Positions 16,472-22,998 of a DNA stretch of 32,350 bases are shown here, piece by piece (position 1 is the stretch's first letter; every line of letters begins with the position of its first letter). The DNA is taken from NCBI RefSeq assembly GCF_000282135.1, contig NZ_AKJW01000047.1, positions 1 through 32,350 on the forward strand, in the 5' to 3' direction. This DNA comes from Herbaspirillum sp. CF444 (GTDB taxonomy: Bacteria > Pseudomonadota > Gammaproteobacteria > Burkholderiales > Burkholderiaceae_D). The position numbers and the translations under genes were made by a program. The notes beneath the pieces are model-generated. The model made no database searches. It saw nothing but the letters and a program-made list of their open reading frames with translations, and was not told the origin of the DNA.

Positions 16472-17086
16472 TTCGATCTCCTGCAGGAACGACCGTTGGA
16501 CTGCGCCGTCACCATTCGGCCTCTGCTGATGGTGATGGGATGGCGACGAATGAATATACTCCAGAAACGATCGGCGCCCAACATCTCCTGCTCAGGATGA
16601 AGCCGGTGTGGAGTTAAGCAGCGCTGTGATGAATGAGTGATTGGTTTCTATGCCGGTCATCCTTGTGAAGAATGGCGATGGTTCGCCGGCGAGAACCGTC
16701 TTTCAGGTGTCGGAAGACTTCTTCATCGCGGAAATTAAATCTTGGAAAGTGAGACGCGCGGTCAAGTCGCAAGCATTTTTATTGCGACAATGCATGAAAT
16801 TGACAAGCTCGGCCTGAAGTCGAAAGGCACGCGAGAGCAAGTGATTTCAGACAGGCCTGCCTGCGCAGGATTCGTTTGTTGCGTTTGTTGCGTTTGTTGC
16901 GGGCCAGGGAAGGGGTGTCTTTTTTTTGCAAAATACGTGGCAATAGATTCTGCGGTTTGAACAATGCCTTAGTGAGATAATCCGACAGTTGCCGAACACT
17001 CAGAAGTTTAAAAATACCAATGCCGCATCTGTATGGCCGGCTATTTTTAACGCTGTAATGAACGCGGAATAACCACGGAGGTTTCC
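16472..17086. other. Divergent intergenic region between toxin and mini-leader genes
   Basis: About 615 bases without a convincing gene; a 72-codon plus-strand frame (16742-16960) is a by-product of a short repeat. It must contain promoters for both divergent genes, but I see no clear -35/-10 pair. It includes three perfect tandem 9-bp units (16874-16900), a run of eight T at 16920-16927, and a good GGAGG ribosome site just before 17087. Confidence 0.6.
16874..16900. repeat. Three tandem 9-bp repeats (GTTTGTTGC)
   Basis: Three exact copies of GTTTGTTGC sit at 16874-16882, 16883-16891 and 16892-16900 in the divergent intergenic region. The array is short and could vary in copy number by slippage; no role is evident. 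Confidence 0.85.
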
Positions 17087-17392
17087 ATGACTTTTACCAA
17101 ATCAGTACGCAACGCCGGCGTCGATCAGACGGTACAGACCAAGCGGCATGCTCCCGCCGGCTTTGTGGACAACCGAGAGACGACGGCGCAATTGCGTCTC
17201 GTGCAGGCCATGATGAATGATACCGGCGAGTCGCAAAGCCCGATGCAGCGCATGCCTGAGGAAGAACCGTTGCAAGGCAAGTTCGCGCCGGTGCAAAGAG
17301 TTGAAGAAGAACCTTTGCAGGGCAAGTTCGCGGCGACGAATGCCTTGCAAAAGAAAGCCGGGATACCGGTTAATGACGATGCCGGGCATTGA
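17087..17392 (+). CDS. Mini DUF4157-family leader protein lacking the DUF4157 core
   Basis: A 101-residue protein with a GGAGG ribosome site 7 bases before the ATG. Residues 26-40 (FVDNRETTAQLRLVQ) match the N-terminal leader found on DUF4157 cargo proteins and parallel FVDRRPAADAMQR in the toxin encoded on the other strand. Two exact copies of EEEPLQGKFA follow (58-67 and 73-82), a repeat commonly found just before the DUF4157 core in longer relatives. The C terminus reads QKKAGIPVNDDAGH and stops; in full-length members a VND segment precedes LEHEADVMG, as in the local toxin (GVNDSPALEHEADVMG). The core with HExxH is therefore absent and the chain ends just after the VND motif. It could be a functional small cargo or adaptor, or a decayed cargo gene. 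The intact ribosome site and frame favour a functional product. It lies about 400 bases upstream of the eCIS operon on the same strand. Confidence 0.75.
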   Translation: MTFTKSVRNAGVDQTVQTKRHAPAGFVDNRETTAQLRLVQAMMNDTGESQSPMQRMPEEEPLQGKFAPVQRVEEEPLQGKFAATNALQKKAGIPVNDDAGH

Positions 17393-17789
17393 CAGTGTCG
17401 CGTTTTGACCTTGCAGCGTTGTTTTGCACCAGGATGGCGCGAAGCCATCCGTAAAAAATGCCAGCGCCGGCATGGACATGTTTTGCACCTCTGCGGGCCG
17501 TATGTATTTTTAATAACATTCGACTCGGAAGGATGTTTTGGCGCCGTCAAAACGGGCAGAGCTTGAATCTTGGTGCTGTGTTTTTCGTGAATGTAAAAAT
17601 ACTCAAAAGGACGATTTCCTTGTGATAAAGTCCGGCATTAAATCGAAAAAGATAATTGAAAAGAAATAAAAAGACAGCGTGTTTAAATAATTGAAAAACA
17701 CGCAGAAATAGAATAAGAAACATCCGTTGTTGCTGCTGAATCGTTACACAAAAAGAATAGTTTCATAGCGCGAAAGGTGTCAGGGAACC
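17393..17789. other. AT-rich leader region upstream of the eCIS operon
   Basis: About 400 bases without a gene. The first part has a small hairpin, GGATGGC/GCCATCC at 17432-17450, without a T-run. From about 17570 to 17765 the composition turns strongly AT-rich, as expected of the main promoter region for the particle genes. A stem-loop lies at 17677-17703. I cannot pick a confident -35/-10 pair. Confidence 0.55.
17677..17703. promoter_or_regulatory. Inverted repeat upstream of the eCIS operon
   Basis: Arms GCGTGTTT (17677-17684) and AAACACGC (17696-17703) form a perfect 8-bp dyad around an 11-base AT-rich spacer, in the AT-rich stretch 87 bases before the cap gene start. The geometry fits an operator for a dimeric regulator or an RNA hairpin in the 5' leader. 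Confidence 0.4.
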
Positions 17790-18365
17790 ATGATCAACGC
17801 GGCGGTAAGCCATCTGGCGAATCAGCTTAATCAATTTCTGAAACAGACTCATGCATTGACAGAGGACATCGTCCTTATGTCCGGCCTGGTGGGGGCGGAC
17901 GGTCAGGCAGCGCCTAACACGAACAACAAGTTGGTCATTTTCCTGACCAATCTTGAAAAAGACACAATTCCCTATCGCCAGCAGATGCCGGGTGACGCCG
18001 GCGCCACGCGCACCGTGATCAGCAGCGCGCCGCTTTATCTCAATATGTACGTGATGATCGCCGCCAATTTCAGCGGCGGCAATTATTCCGAAGCACTCGA
18101 ACTGATCTCCGGCGCAGTCTCTTTTTTCCAGCGTTTCCCGGTATTCGATCATCAGGTTACGCCGGAACTGGATCGACGCATAGAGAAGCTGGTGCTCGAT
18201 ATCGAGAACCTGAAAATTCATGAGCTGAGCAATATGTGGACGCTATTGGGCGGGAAATATTTGCCGTCGGTGCTGTACAAGGTGCGCATGGTGGCGTTCG
18301 ATACCGACGATGTGATTGCGCGCGTACCGAATATCCGATTGCCGGCGACGTCTGCAAATCATTAG
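17790..18365 (+). CDS. eCIS cap/tail-terminator protein, DUF4255 (Afp16/Pvc16-like)
   Basis: The 191-residue protein matches the Pvc16 N-terminal (DUF4255) family: INAAVSHLANQLNQFL at the start, NNKLVIFLTNLEKD in a central strand, the signature APLYLNMYVMIAANFSGGNYSEAL, then a helix and IHELSNMWTLLGGKYLPSVLYKVRM near the end. In Afp/PVC particles this protein caps the tube and sheath at the end far from the baseplate. At 191 aa it is shorter than Afp16/Pvc16 (roughly 290), having little beyond the conserved domain. It is the first gene of the operon here, whereas in Afp/PVC it is the last structural gene. Confidence 0.92.
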   Translation: MINAAVSHLANQLNQFLKQTHALTEDIVLMSGLVGADGQAAPNTNNKLVIFLTNLEKDTIPYRQQMPGDAGATRTVISSAPLYLNMYVMIAANFSGGNYSEALELISGAVSFFQRFPVFDHQVTPELDRRIEKLVLDIENLKIHELSNMWTLLGGKYLPSVLYKVRMVAFDTDDVIARVPNIRLPATSANH

Positions 18366-18470
18366 CAACCATTCACTGATACACCCTGGCAGAGGTCTTT
18401 CGAAGCACGCATGTCTAGAACTCATTTCATCAATCTGCGCGAGTGCGAACTATCCTGTTTGGGAGGTAGT

Positions 18471-18522
18471 GCAAGACGCGTTGCGCTCTTGCGCGTGGCA
18501 CCGCGACGCGTCGCCCCCTTGC
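18471..18522. repeat. Intercistronic hairpin and three CGCGTNGC units at 15-bp spacing
   Basis: Between the cap gene and the next gene, CGCGTTGC, CGCGTGGC and CGCGTCGC start at 18477, 18492 and 18507, exactly 15 bp apart. The first unit lies inside a strong dyad: GCAAGA (18471-18476) pairs with TCTTGC (18487-18492), and GCG/CGC extend the stem around a TTG loop with one bulged C. No T-run follows, so it is not a standard terminator. Confidence 0.5.
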
Positions 18523-18553
18523 AGGGCAAACGCATCTCACGGGGATTGATGCA

Positions 18554-19414
18554 ATGAGTTCCAGTTATTCGCAACTGTTCAGCATCGACGTGGAACATGC
18601 CTTTGTCGGCGCTACTGCGCCGTTGCCGCTGCGCTGCGTATTGACGCCGCAGACCGAGCAGTGGCTGCGCCGCAGCGATCTGCTGACGCGTCCGCATCGT
18701 AACGGCGTCGCGGTGTTTTGCGAAGAGAGCCGGCGCCGTTTGTTGCTGGAAGGGCTGGGGAAAGACGATGCGCCGCCGCTGGCGTTCAAATTTTTCCCGA
18801 TGGATCCCTTGTTTTCGCGATACACCTTGCCGGCGTTGCAGCGGCAAGACAAATTGCTGTATTTCTGCAGCGGCGCCGCAGTGGACGAGGGCAACGGACG
18901 CTGGCGCATGCATGCGGGCGAATATGCCGACGACGGCCGGCAGTTCGACATCGGCGAGCCCGCACTGGCGCGACATCTGGAACGCAAGGATGCCTTGTCG
19001 CGACCGGCGTTCGTGGTCGAAATCGATCCGGTCGACCAACTGGCGGGGCAAGCGGATACGGGCGCCGGTGTGGCGTATTACTTGCGCTTTTCGACGCGCA
19101 GGAGCATCTGGAAATATTACTTTGTCAGCCAGGCCGATGAAGCGGAGATCGCGATTGTCGACCTCGATGACGAGGTTCGGTTTGTCGCCGGCGATCCTGA
19201 GCAACTTCCGGGCAATCGGCGCGCATTGGTATTTGTGAGCGAGATGGAAATTGAAATGCGGCAGCGGCATGCGCAACGGTTTCAGTTGCGCGAGCAAAGC
19301 GGGATGGGAGAGCGCGTGCTGATCAAGCGTTTGCCCAATGCCGATGCCGGTCGGGTGACGCAGGAATTGGTGGGAAGCAAAGCAACGTTAGTGTCAGAGA
19401 TCTATATCAATTGA
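18554..19414 (+). CDS. eCIS operon protein of unknown function (286 aa)
   Basis: A GGGG-containing ribosome site precedes the ATG. There is no signal peptide and no transmembrane helix. The sequence alternates short strands and turns (LPLRCVLTPQTEQWL, GVAVFCEESRRRLLLEGL, PPLAFKFFPMDPLFSRYTLP, VAYYLRFSTRRSIWKYYF), suggesting a beta-rich structural protein. I do not recognise the family and there is no counterpart between cap and sheath in the Afp/PVC model clusters. Its place, 188 bases after the cap gene and 21 bases before the sheath gene, makes a cap, collar or sheath-associated role the best guess. The length of 286 aa and the location next to a short DUF4255 protein raise the possibility that it supplies functions carried by the longer Pvc16 C-terminal part. 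Confidence 0.8.
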   Translation: MSSSYSQLFSIDVEHAFVGATAPLPLRCVLTPQTEQWLRRSDLLTRPHRNGVAVFCEESRRRLLLEGLGKDDAPPLAFKFFPMDPLFSRYTLPALQRQDKLLYFCSGAAVDEGNGRWRMHAGEYADDGRQFDIGEPALARHLERKDALSRPAFVVEIDPVDQLAGQADTGAGVAYYLRFSTRRSIWKYYFVSQADEAEIAIVDLDDEVRFVAGDPEQLPGNRRALVFVSEMEIEMRQRHAQRFQLREQSGMGERVLIKRLPNADAGRVTQELVGSKATLVSEIYIN

Positions 19415-19435
19415 ACAATAACTGAGGGTGAAATT

Positions 19436-21091
19436 ATGGCGCAATACAAGACACCAGGTGTTTATGTCGTTGAAAAAAATGCCTTTCCGAATTCCGTCGT
19501 TGAAGTAGAGACGGCAGTACCGGCCTTTATCGGCTATACCGAATTTGCCGACAACAAAGGCACCTCGCTGGCGAAGAAACCTTGGCGCATCAGTTCCATG
19601 GCCGAGTTCATCGCTTACTTCGGCGGTGCGCCCAAGACGCTCTTTGCGATCGAGGCAGTCAAGGCATCGACCCCGGCCGCGAATGCGCCGGCCGCCGCCG
19701 GCGATGCCACCTCGACCGCCACCGACGGCGCCGCCGCTGAAACCGCGGTGACGCCGGCGCAGGCTGCGCCCGAAATCATCGCTGATTTCTCGTTGACCGA
19801 CATCGCCAGCAAACAGCGTTTGGAATACGTCCTCAAGGCGCAAGGCACGTCGTATATCTTGTACTACAGCATGCTGCTGTTCTTCCAGAACGGCGGTGGA
19901 CCTTGCTACATCGTTTCGGTCGGCAACTACAAGGACGATCTCGACGCCGACAAGATCACTGCCGGCATCGACTCGCTGTTGAAGGAACAGGAACCGACCA
20001 TGGTCGTTGTGCCTGACGCCGTCCACCTTTCGAAGCAGGACTGCACGACGGTACAGACCGCTGCGTTGATGCACTGCGGCTTCAAGATGCGCAACCGCTT
20101 TGCGCTGCTTGATATCTATGATGGCGCGCGCGATCGCCAGGACCCGGCCGGCGACTGCATCGCCGCGTTCCGCGAATCCGTCGGCACCAACTTTCTGGAT
20201 TTCGGCGCCGCTTATTATCCGTGGGTGAATACCTCGATCGTCAAGGAAAAGGACATCGACTTCACATCGATCAGCAACCTCGACGCGCTGAAGGAGCTGC
20301 TCAAGAAGGATCTGTCGCCGGTGCTCGACGCCAAGGAACCGACTCCTGCCGCCAAGGCCAAGATCGATCAGCTCAATGTCGCCTTGAACAGCATCACGTC
20401 GGATTGGAGCAAATCCAAAGATCCGGTGACCGATATCCTCACGCTCAACAAGACCTTGCTGGCAGTAAGCAATCTGTATGCGCAGATCGTCCTGGCGATC
20501 CAGAAGAAACTCAACCTGCTGCCGCCAAGCGCCGGCATGGCCGGCTTGTATACCATGGTCGACAACACCCGCGGCGTGTGGAAGGCACCGGCCAATATCA
20601 GCATGAATGGGGTAGTGTCGCCGACCGTCGCGATTTCCAACGATGAGCAGGAAGATCTCAACGTCACCACCCAGGGCAAGTCGATCAACGCGATCAGATC
20701 CTTCATCGGCGAAGGCGTGCTGGTCTGGGGCGCGCGTACGCTGGACGGCAACAGCCTTGACTGGCGCTACATCAGCGTGCGTCGCACCATGATCATGATC
20801 GAGGAATCGATCAAGCAGGCCTGCAAGGCGTATGTCTTTGAACCGAACACCGCCAACACCTGGGTCACCATCAAGAGCATGGTAAGCAACTTCCTGACCA
20901 GCGTCTGGAAGCGCGGCGGCCTGGCCGGCGCCAGCCCTGAAGATGCTTACAGCGTATTCGTCGGCCTCGGCGAGACGATGACCGCGGATGACATCCTGGA
21001 AGGTTTGATGAAGGTATCGGTGCTGGTCGCGGTCAGCCGTCCGGCCGAATTCATCGAAATCACGTTTGAACAACAGATGCAGAAGTCCTGA
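19436..21091 (+). CDS. eCIS contractile sheath protein (Afp2/Pvc2-like)
   Basis: The 551-residue protein begins with the sheath signature YKTPGVYVVEKNAFPNSVVEV followed by VPAFIGYTE, and has the C-terminal tail-sheath block GVLVWGARTLDG plus DWRYISVRR (about residues 428-450), then FEPNTANTW and a terminal strand FIEITFEQQMQ. These are the parts that interlock neighbouring sheath subunits and bind the tube. Residues about 77-113 form an Ala/Thr/Pro-rich low-complexity insertion between the N-terminal handle and the next domain, probably surface exposed. Only this one sheath gene is present in the window, against three in Afp/PVC. A GAGGGTG ribosome site precedes the ATG. Contraction of this sheath drives the tube into the target membrane. 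Confidence 0.96.
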   Translation: MAQYKTPGVYVVEKNAFPNSVVEVETAVPAFIGYTEFADNKGTSLAKKPWRISSMAEFIAYFGGAPKTLFAIEAVKASTPAANAPAAAGDATSTATDGAAAETAVTPAQAAPEIIADFSLTDIASKQRLEYVLKAQGTSYILYYSMLLFFQNGGGPCYIVSVGNYKDDLDADKITAGIDSLLKEQEPTMVVVPDAVHLSKQDCTTVQTAALMHCGFKMRNRFALLDIYDGARDRQDPAGDCIAAFRESVGTNFLDFGAAYYPWVNTSIVKEKDIDFTSISNLDALKELLKKDLSPVLDAKEPTPAAKAKIDQLNVALNSITSDWSKSKDPVTDILTLNKTLLAVSNLYAQIVLAIQKKLNLLPPSAGMAGLYTMVDNTRGVWKAPANISMNGVVSPTVAISNDEQEDLNVTTQGKSINAIRSFIGEGVLVWGARTLDGNSLDWRYISVRRTMIMIEESIKQACKAYVFEPNTANTWVTIKSMVSNFLTSVWKRGGLAGASPEDAYSVFVGLGETMTADDILEGLMKVSVLVAVSRPAEFIEITFEQQMQKS

Positions 21092-21151
21092 TTCCGGCAG
21101 CATCGTTTCATGGACGATTTCACCAAATTCAATTGATAGAGGAGCTTTGTT

Positions 21152-21610
21152 ATGGCTGATGACGGATCGCAACAATCGAAAACCCTGTGGCCGCTTCCCA
21201 AATTCTACTTCCAGGTGAAGTGGGATTCTCAAGTCATGTCTTTCCAGGAAGTCAGCGGCCTGGATATCCAGTCGGAAGAAATCAAGTATCGCCGCGGCGA
21301 CAGCCCCGAGTTTTCCGTGATCAAGATGCCCGGCATGAAGAAGGTCGGCAACGTGACCATGAAGAAGGGCATCTACAAGTCCGATAACAAGTTCTGGGAC
21401 TGGTTCAAACAGATCAAGATGAACACCGTCAAACGGGTGCCTGTCACGATCAGCCTGCTGGACGAAGCCGGCAAGCCGACCATGGTGTGGACGCTGGCCA
21501 ATGCCTGGCCGACCAAGATCACCGGCACCGATCTCAAGGCCGAGGGCAATGAGGTGGCGATCGAGACGATTGAAATCGTGCATGAAGGATTGACGATTGC
21601 CAATAGCTAA
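21152..21610 (+). CDS. eCIS inner tube protein (Afp1/Pvc1-like, gp19 family)
   Basis: 152 residues, the usual size for the Hcp-like tube subunit. Family motifs: LPKFYFQVKWDSQVMSFQEV near the N terminus, EEIKYRRGDSPEF, MPGMKKVGNVTMKKGIY and WTLANAWPTKITGTDLKAEG toward the C terminus. Hexameric rings of this protein stack to make the tube that carries cargo inside the sheath. A strong GAGGAG ribosome site precedes the ATG, fitting an abundant product. It follows the sheath gene directly, whereas in Afp/PVC the tube gene leads the operon. Confidence 0.96.
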   Translation: MADDGSQQSKTLWPLPKFYFQVKWDSQVMSFQEVSGLDIQSEEIKYRRGDSPEFSVIKMPGMKKVGNVTMKKGIYKSDNKFWDWFKQIKMNTVKRVPVTISLLDEAGKPTMVWTLANAWPTKITGTDLKAEGNEVAIETIEIVHEGLTIANS

Positions 21611-21633
21611 CGATGCGCTAGAGAGGTAGACGG

Positions 21634-22098
21634 ATGGCGTCCTTGTTTCTGGAACAATATCCTCCCGCGGCTTTTTACTTCAAGGTATTGCTGGGCGCCA
21701 ATGCAGACTGGCCCGACACCTCCTTTCAGGAGGTGTCGGGTATTGCCGCTGAAGTCGACACGGAAAGCGTCATCGAAGGCGGCGAGAATCGTTACGTCCA
21801 TATGCTGCCCAAAGGCGTGAAACATCCCATGCTCGAACTGAAGCGCGGCATCTCGCCCAGCACCTCAAAACTGGTGCTCTGGTGCCGTACGGTGCTCGAG
21901 ATGGATTTCATCAAACCAGTGTCGCCGCAGCCGGTCGAGGTGCAACTGCTCAACGCCGTCGGCAGGCCGGTGCGCTCATGGTCGTTCGCCAACGCTTATC
22001 CGGTGAAATGGGAAGTGGAAAATTTCGGCTCGACCAAGAATGAAGTCGCCATAGAGAAGATCGTGTTGAGCTATACGTATTCAACCAGGTTGATATAA
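21634..22098 (+). CDS. eCIS second tube-family protein (Afp5/Pvc5-like tube initiator)
   Basis: A 154-residue paralogue of the tube protein encoded 23 bases upstream. It shares FQEVSG, the LKRGI strand (MLELKRGISPSTSKLVLWC) and the SFANAYPVKWEVENFGSTKNEVAIE block. In PVC and Afp the Pvc5-type tube protein forms the layer joining the tube to the baseplate hub, and a baseplate-proximal role is expected here too. Its coding sequence contains a perfect 12-bp inverted repeat (21712-21740), described separately. Confidence 0.93.
   Translation: MASLFLEQYPPAAFYFKVLLGANADWPDTSFQEVSGIAAEVDTESVIEGGENRYVHMLPKGVKHPMLELKRGISPSTSKLVLWCRTVLEMDFIKPVSPQPVEVQLLNAVGRPVRSWSFANAYPVKWEVENFGSTKNEVAIEKIVLSYTYSTRLI
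21712..21740 (+). promoter_or_regulatory. Perfect 12-bp stem-loop inside the Pvc5-like coding sequence
   Basis: CCCGACACCTCC (21712-21723) and GGAGGTGTCGGG (21729-21740) are exact reverse complements around the five-base loop TTTCA. The right arm contains the Shine-Dalgarno-like AGGAGGTG. The hairpin lies 102 bases after the stop codon of the abundant tube gene, within codons 27-36 of the next gene. A possible role is stabilising the 3' end of the upstream message or slowing ribosomes; there is no T-run, so it is not a plain terminator. Confidence 0.55.
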
Positions 22099-22103
22099 GA
22101 ATC

Positions 22104-22307
22104 ATGTCCATCGAAATCAGACAATTGAACATCAAGTCCAGCGTGTTGCAGCAAGCCGCCGGCGCTGCGCCGGAGCAGGGAGGCGGCCAGCCGCATATCG
22201 GCAGCGCCTGCGCCGGCCAGGCGCTGGATGAAGAAAGCCGCAACGATATCCTGGCCGAATGCAAGGCCATGGTGCTGGACCTGATGAACCAGTCACGGGA
22301 GCGATGA
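22104..22307 (+). CDS. Small eCIS protein, DUF5908 (Afp6/Pvc6-like)
   Basis: 67 residues. It starts with MSIEIRQLNIKSSV, the pattern of the DUF5908 family (MPIEI+ELHIK), then a Gly/Gln/Pro-rich variable middle and a C-terminal helix RNDILAECKAMVLDLMNQSRER, again typical (a Cys-containing helix with charged end). It sits between the second tube gene and the LysM gene exactly as afp6/pvc6 does. Its stop is directly followed by the next ATG. The role in the particle is not established; it may be a baseplate assembly factor. Confidence 0.85.
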   Translation: MSIEIRQLNIKSSVLQQAAGAAPEQGGGQPHIGSACAGQALDEESRNDILAECKAMVLDLMNQSRER

Positions 22308-22994
22308 ATGCCGATCGCCACCGGGCTCAAGAAAAAGCTGAGCATTGCCGCGTGCAAGGTCAGCGGCGGCACCATCAGCGTCGACGGCAGCAAGACCGCG
22401 TTCGATGTCATGATCAATCCTGCCGGCTACAAACGGCAACTCAGCATCGATTACAACAAGAAGAAAACCCTGGGACAGGCGAACGCGGAACCGAAGTTCA
22501 GTGCGGTCTGCCCTGAAAACCTGACGCTAGAAAACCTGGTTCTCGACGGCACCGGCGTGGTCGAGCAAGCCACCTATCGCAGCGTCAAGGAAATGATCGA
22601 CGGCTTGCTCAAGGTGATCTACAACTACGACGGCAAGCAGCACGAGCCCAATTACGTGCGCCTGCTCTGGGGGACCTTCATCTTCTTCGGTCGCGCCGAA
22701 TCGATCTCGATCGACTACACCATGTTCAAGCCCAGCGGCGAGCCCCTGCGCGCCAAAGTAAGCCTCGGTTTCACCGGCTGGATGAGCTCCGAGGAAAGCA
22801 GTTTGCGCGCCAATCAGAGCTCGCCCGATCTGAGCCATCTGGTTGAAGTTGCGATGGGCGACACCTTGCCGTTGCTGTGCAACCGCATCTACAACGATTC
22901 CTCTTATTATCGTGAAGTGGCGCGAATCAACAACCTTACCAACTTCCGCAACCTGGAGCCGGGTCAGGTACTCCGCTTTCCTCCGCTAGTCTGA
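22308..22994 (+). CDS. eCIS LysM-containing baseplate hub protein (Afp7/Pvc7-like)
   Basis: 228 residues. The N-terminal part (about 1-170) is the CIS tube/hub-type domain: FDVMINPAGYKRQLSIDYNKKK, LTLENLVLDGTG, YVRLLWGTFIFFGRAESISIDY and LRAKVSLGFTGW. A single LysM domain ends the protein (about 178-227): VEVAMGDTLPLLCNRIYND, then INNLTNFRNLEPGQVLRFPP. In phage T4 terms it matches gp53/gp54-like tube-lysozyme hub parts and in PVC it stabilises the spike-tube junction. It starts one base after the DUF5908 stop codon, so translation is coupled. Only four bases separate it from the spike gene. Confidence 0.95.
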   Translation: MPIATGLKKKLSIAACKVSGGTISVDGSKTAFDVMINPAGYKRQLSIDYNKKKTLGQANAEPKFSAVCPENLTLENLVLDGTGVVEQATYRSVKEMIDGLLKVIYNYDGKQHEPNYVRLLWGTFIFFGRAESISIDYTMFKPSGEPLRAKVSLGFTGWMSSEESSLRANQSSPDLSHLVEVAMGDTLPLLCNRIYNDSSYYREVARINNLTNFRNLEPGQVLRFPPLV

Positions 22995-22998
22995 TCCC

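Noticed and set aside
16742..16960. 72-codon frame with repeated Cys-Val-Cys-Cys
   Set aside because: The Cys pattern is only the translation of the GTTTGTTGC tandem repeat; no ribosome site. Considered and dismissed as an immunity gene for the nuclease.
17432..17450. Hairpin GGATGGC/GCCATCC after the mini-leader gene as a terminator
   Set aside because: No T-run follows on either strand and the stem is only 7 bp; kept only as a note in the intergenic entry.
19394..21583. Long minus-strand frame (729 aa) opposite sheath and tube genes
   Set aside because: It is the antisense shadow of two clearly recognised eCIS genes; GC-rich codon bias keeps the opposite frame open.
22159..22173. Small perfect inverted repeat CCGGCG-CTG-CGCCGG in the DUF5908 gene
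   Set aside because: Only 6-bp arms in a GC-rich variable coding stretch; expected by chance.
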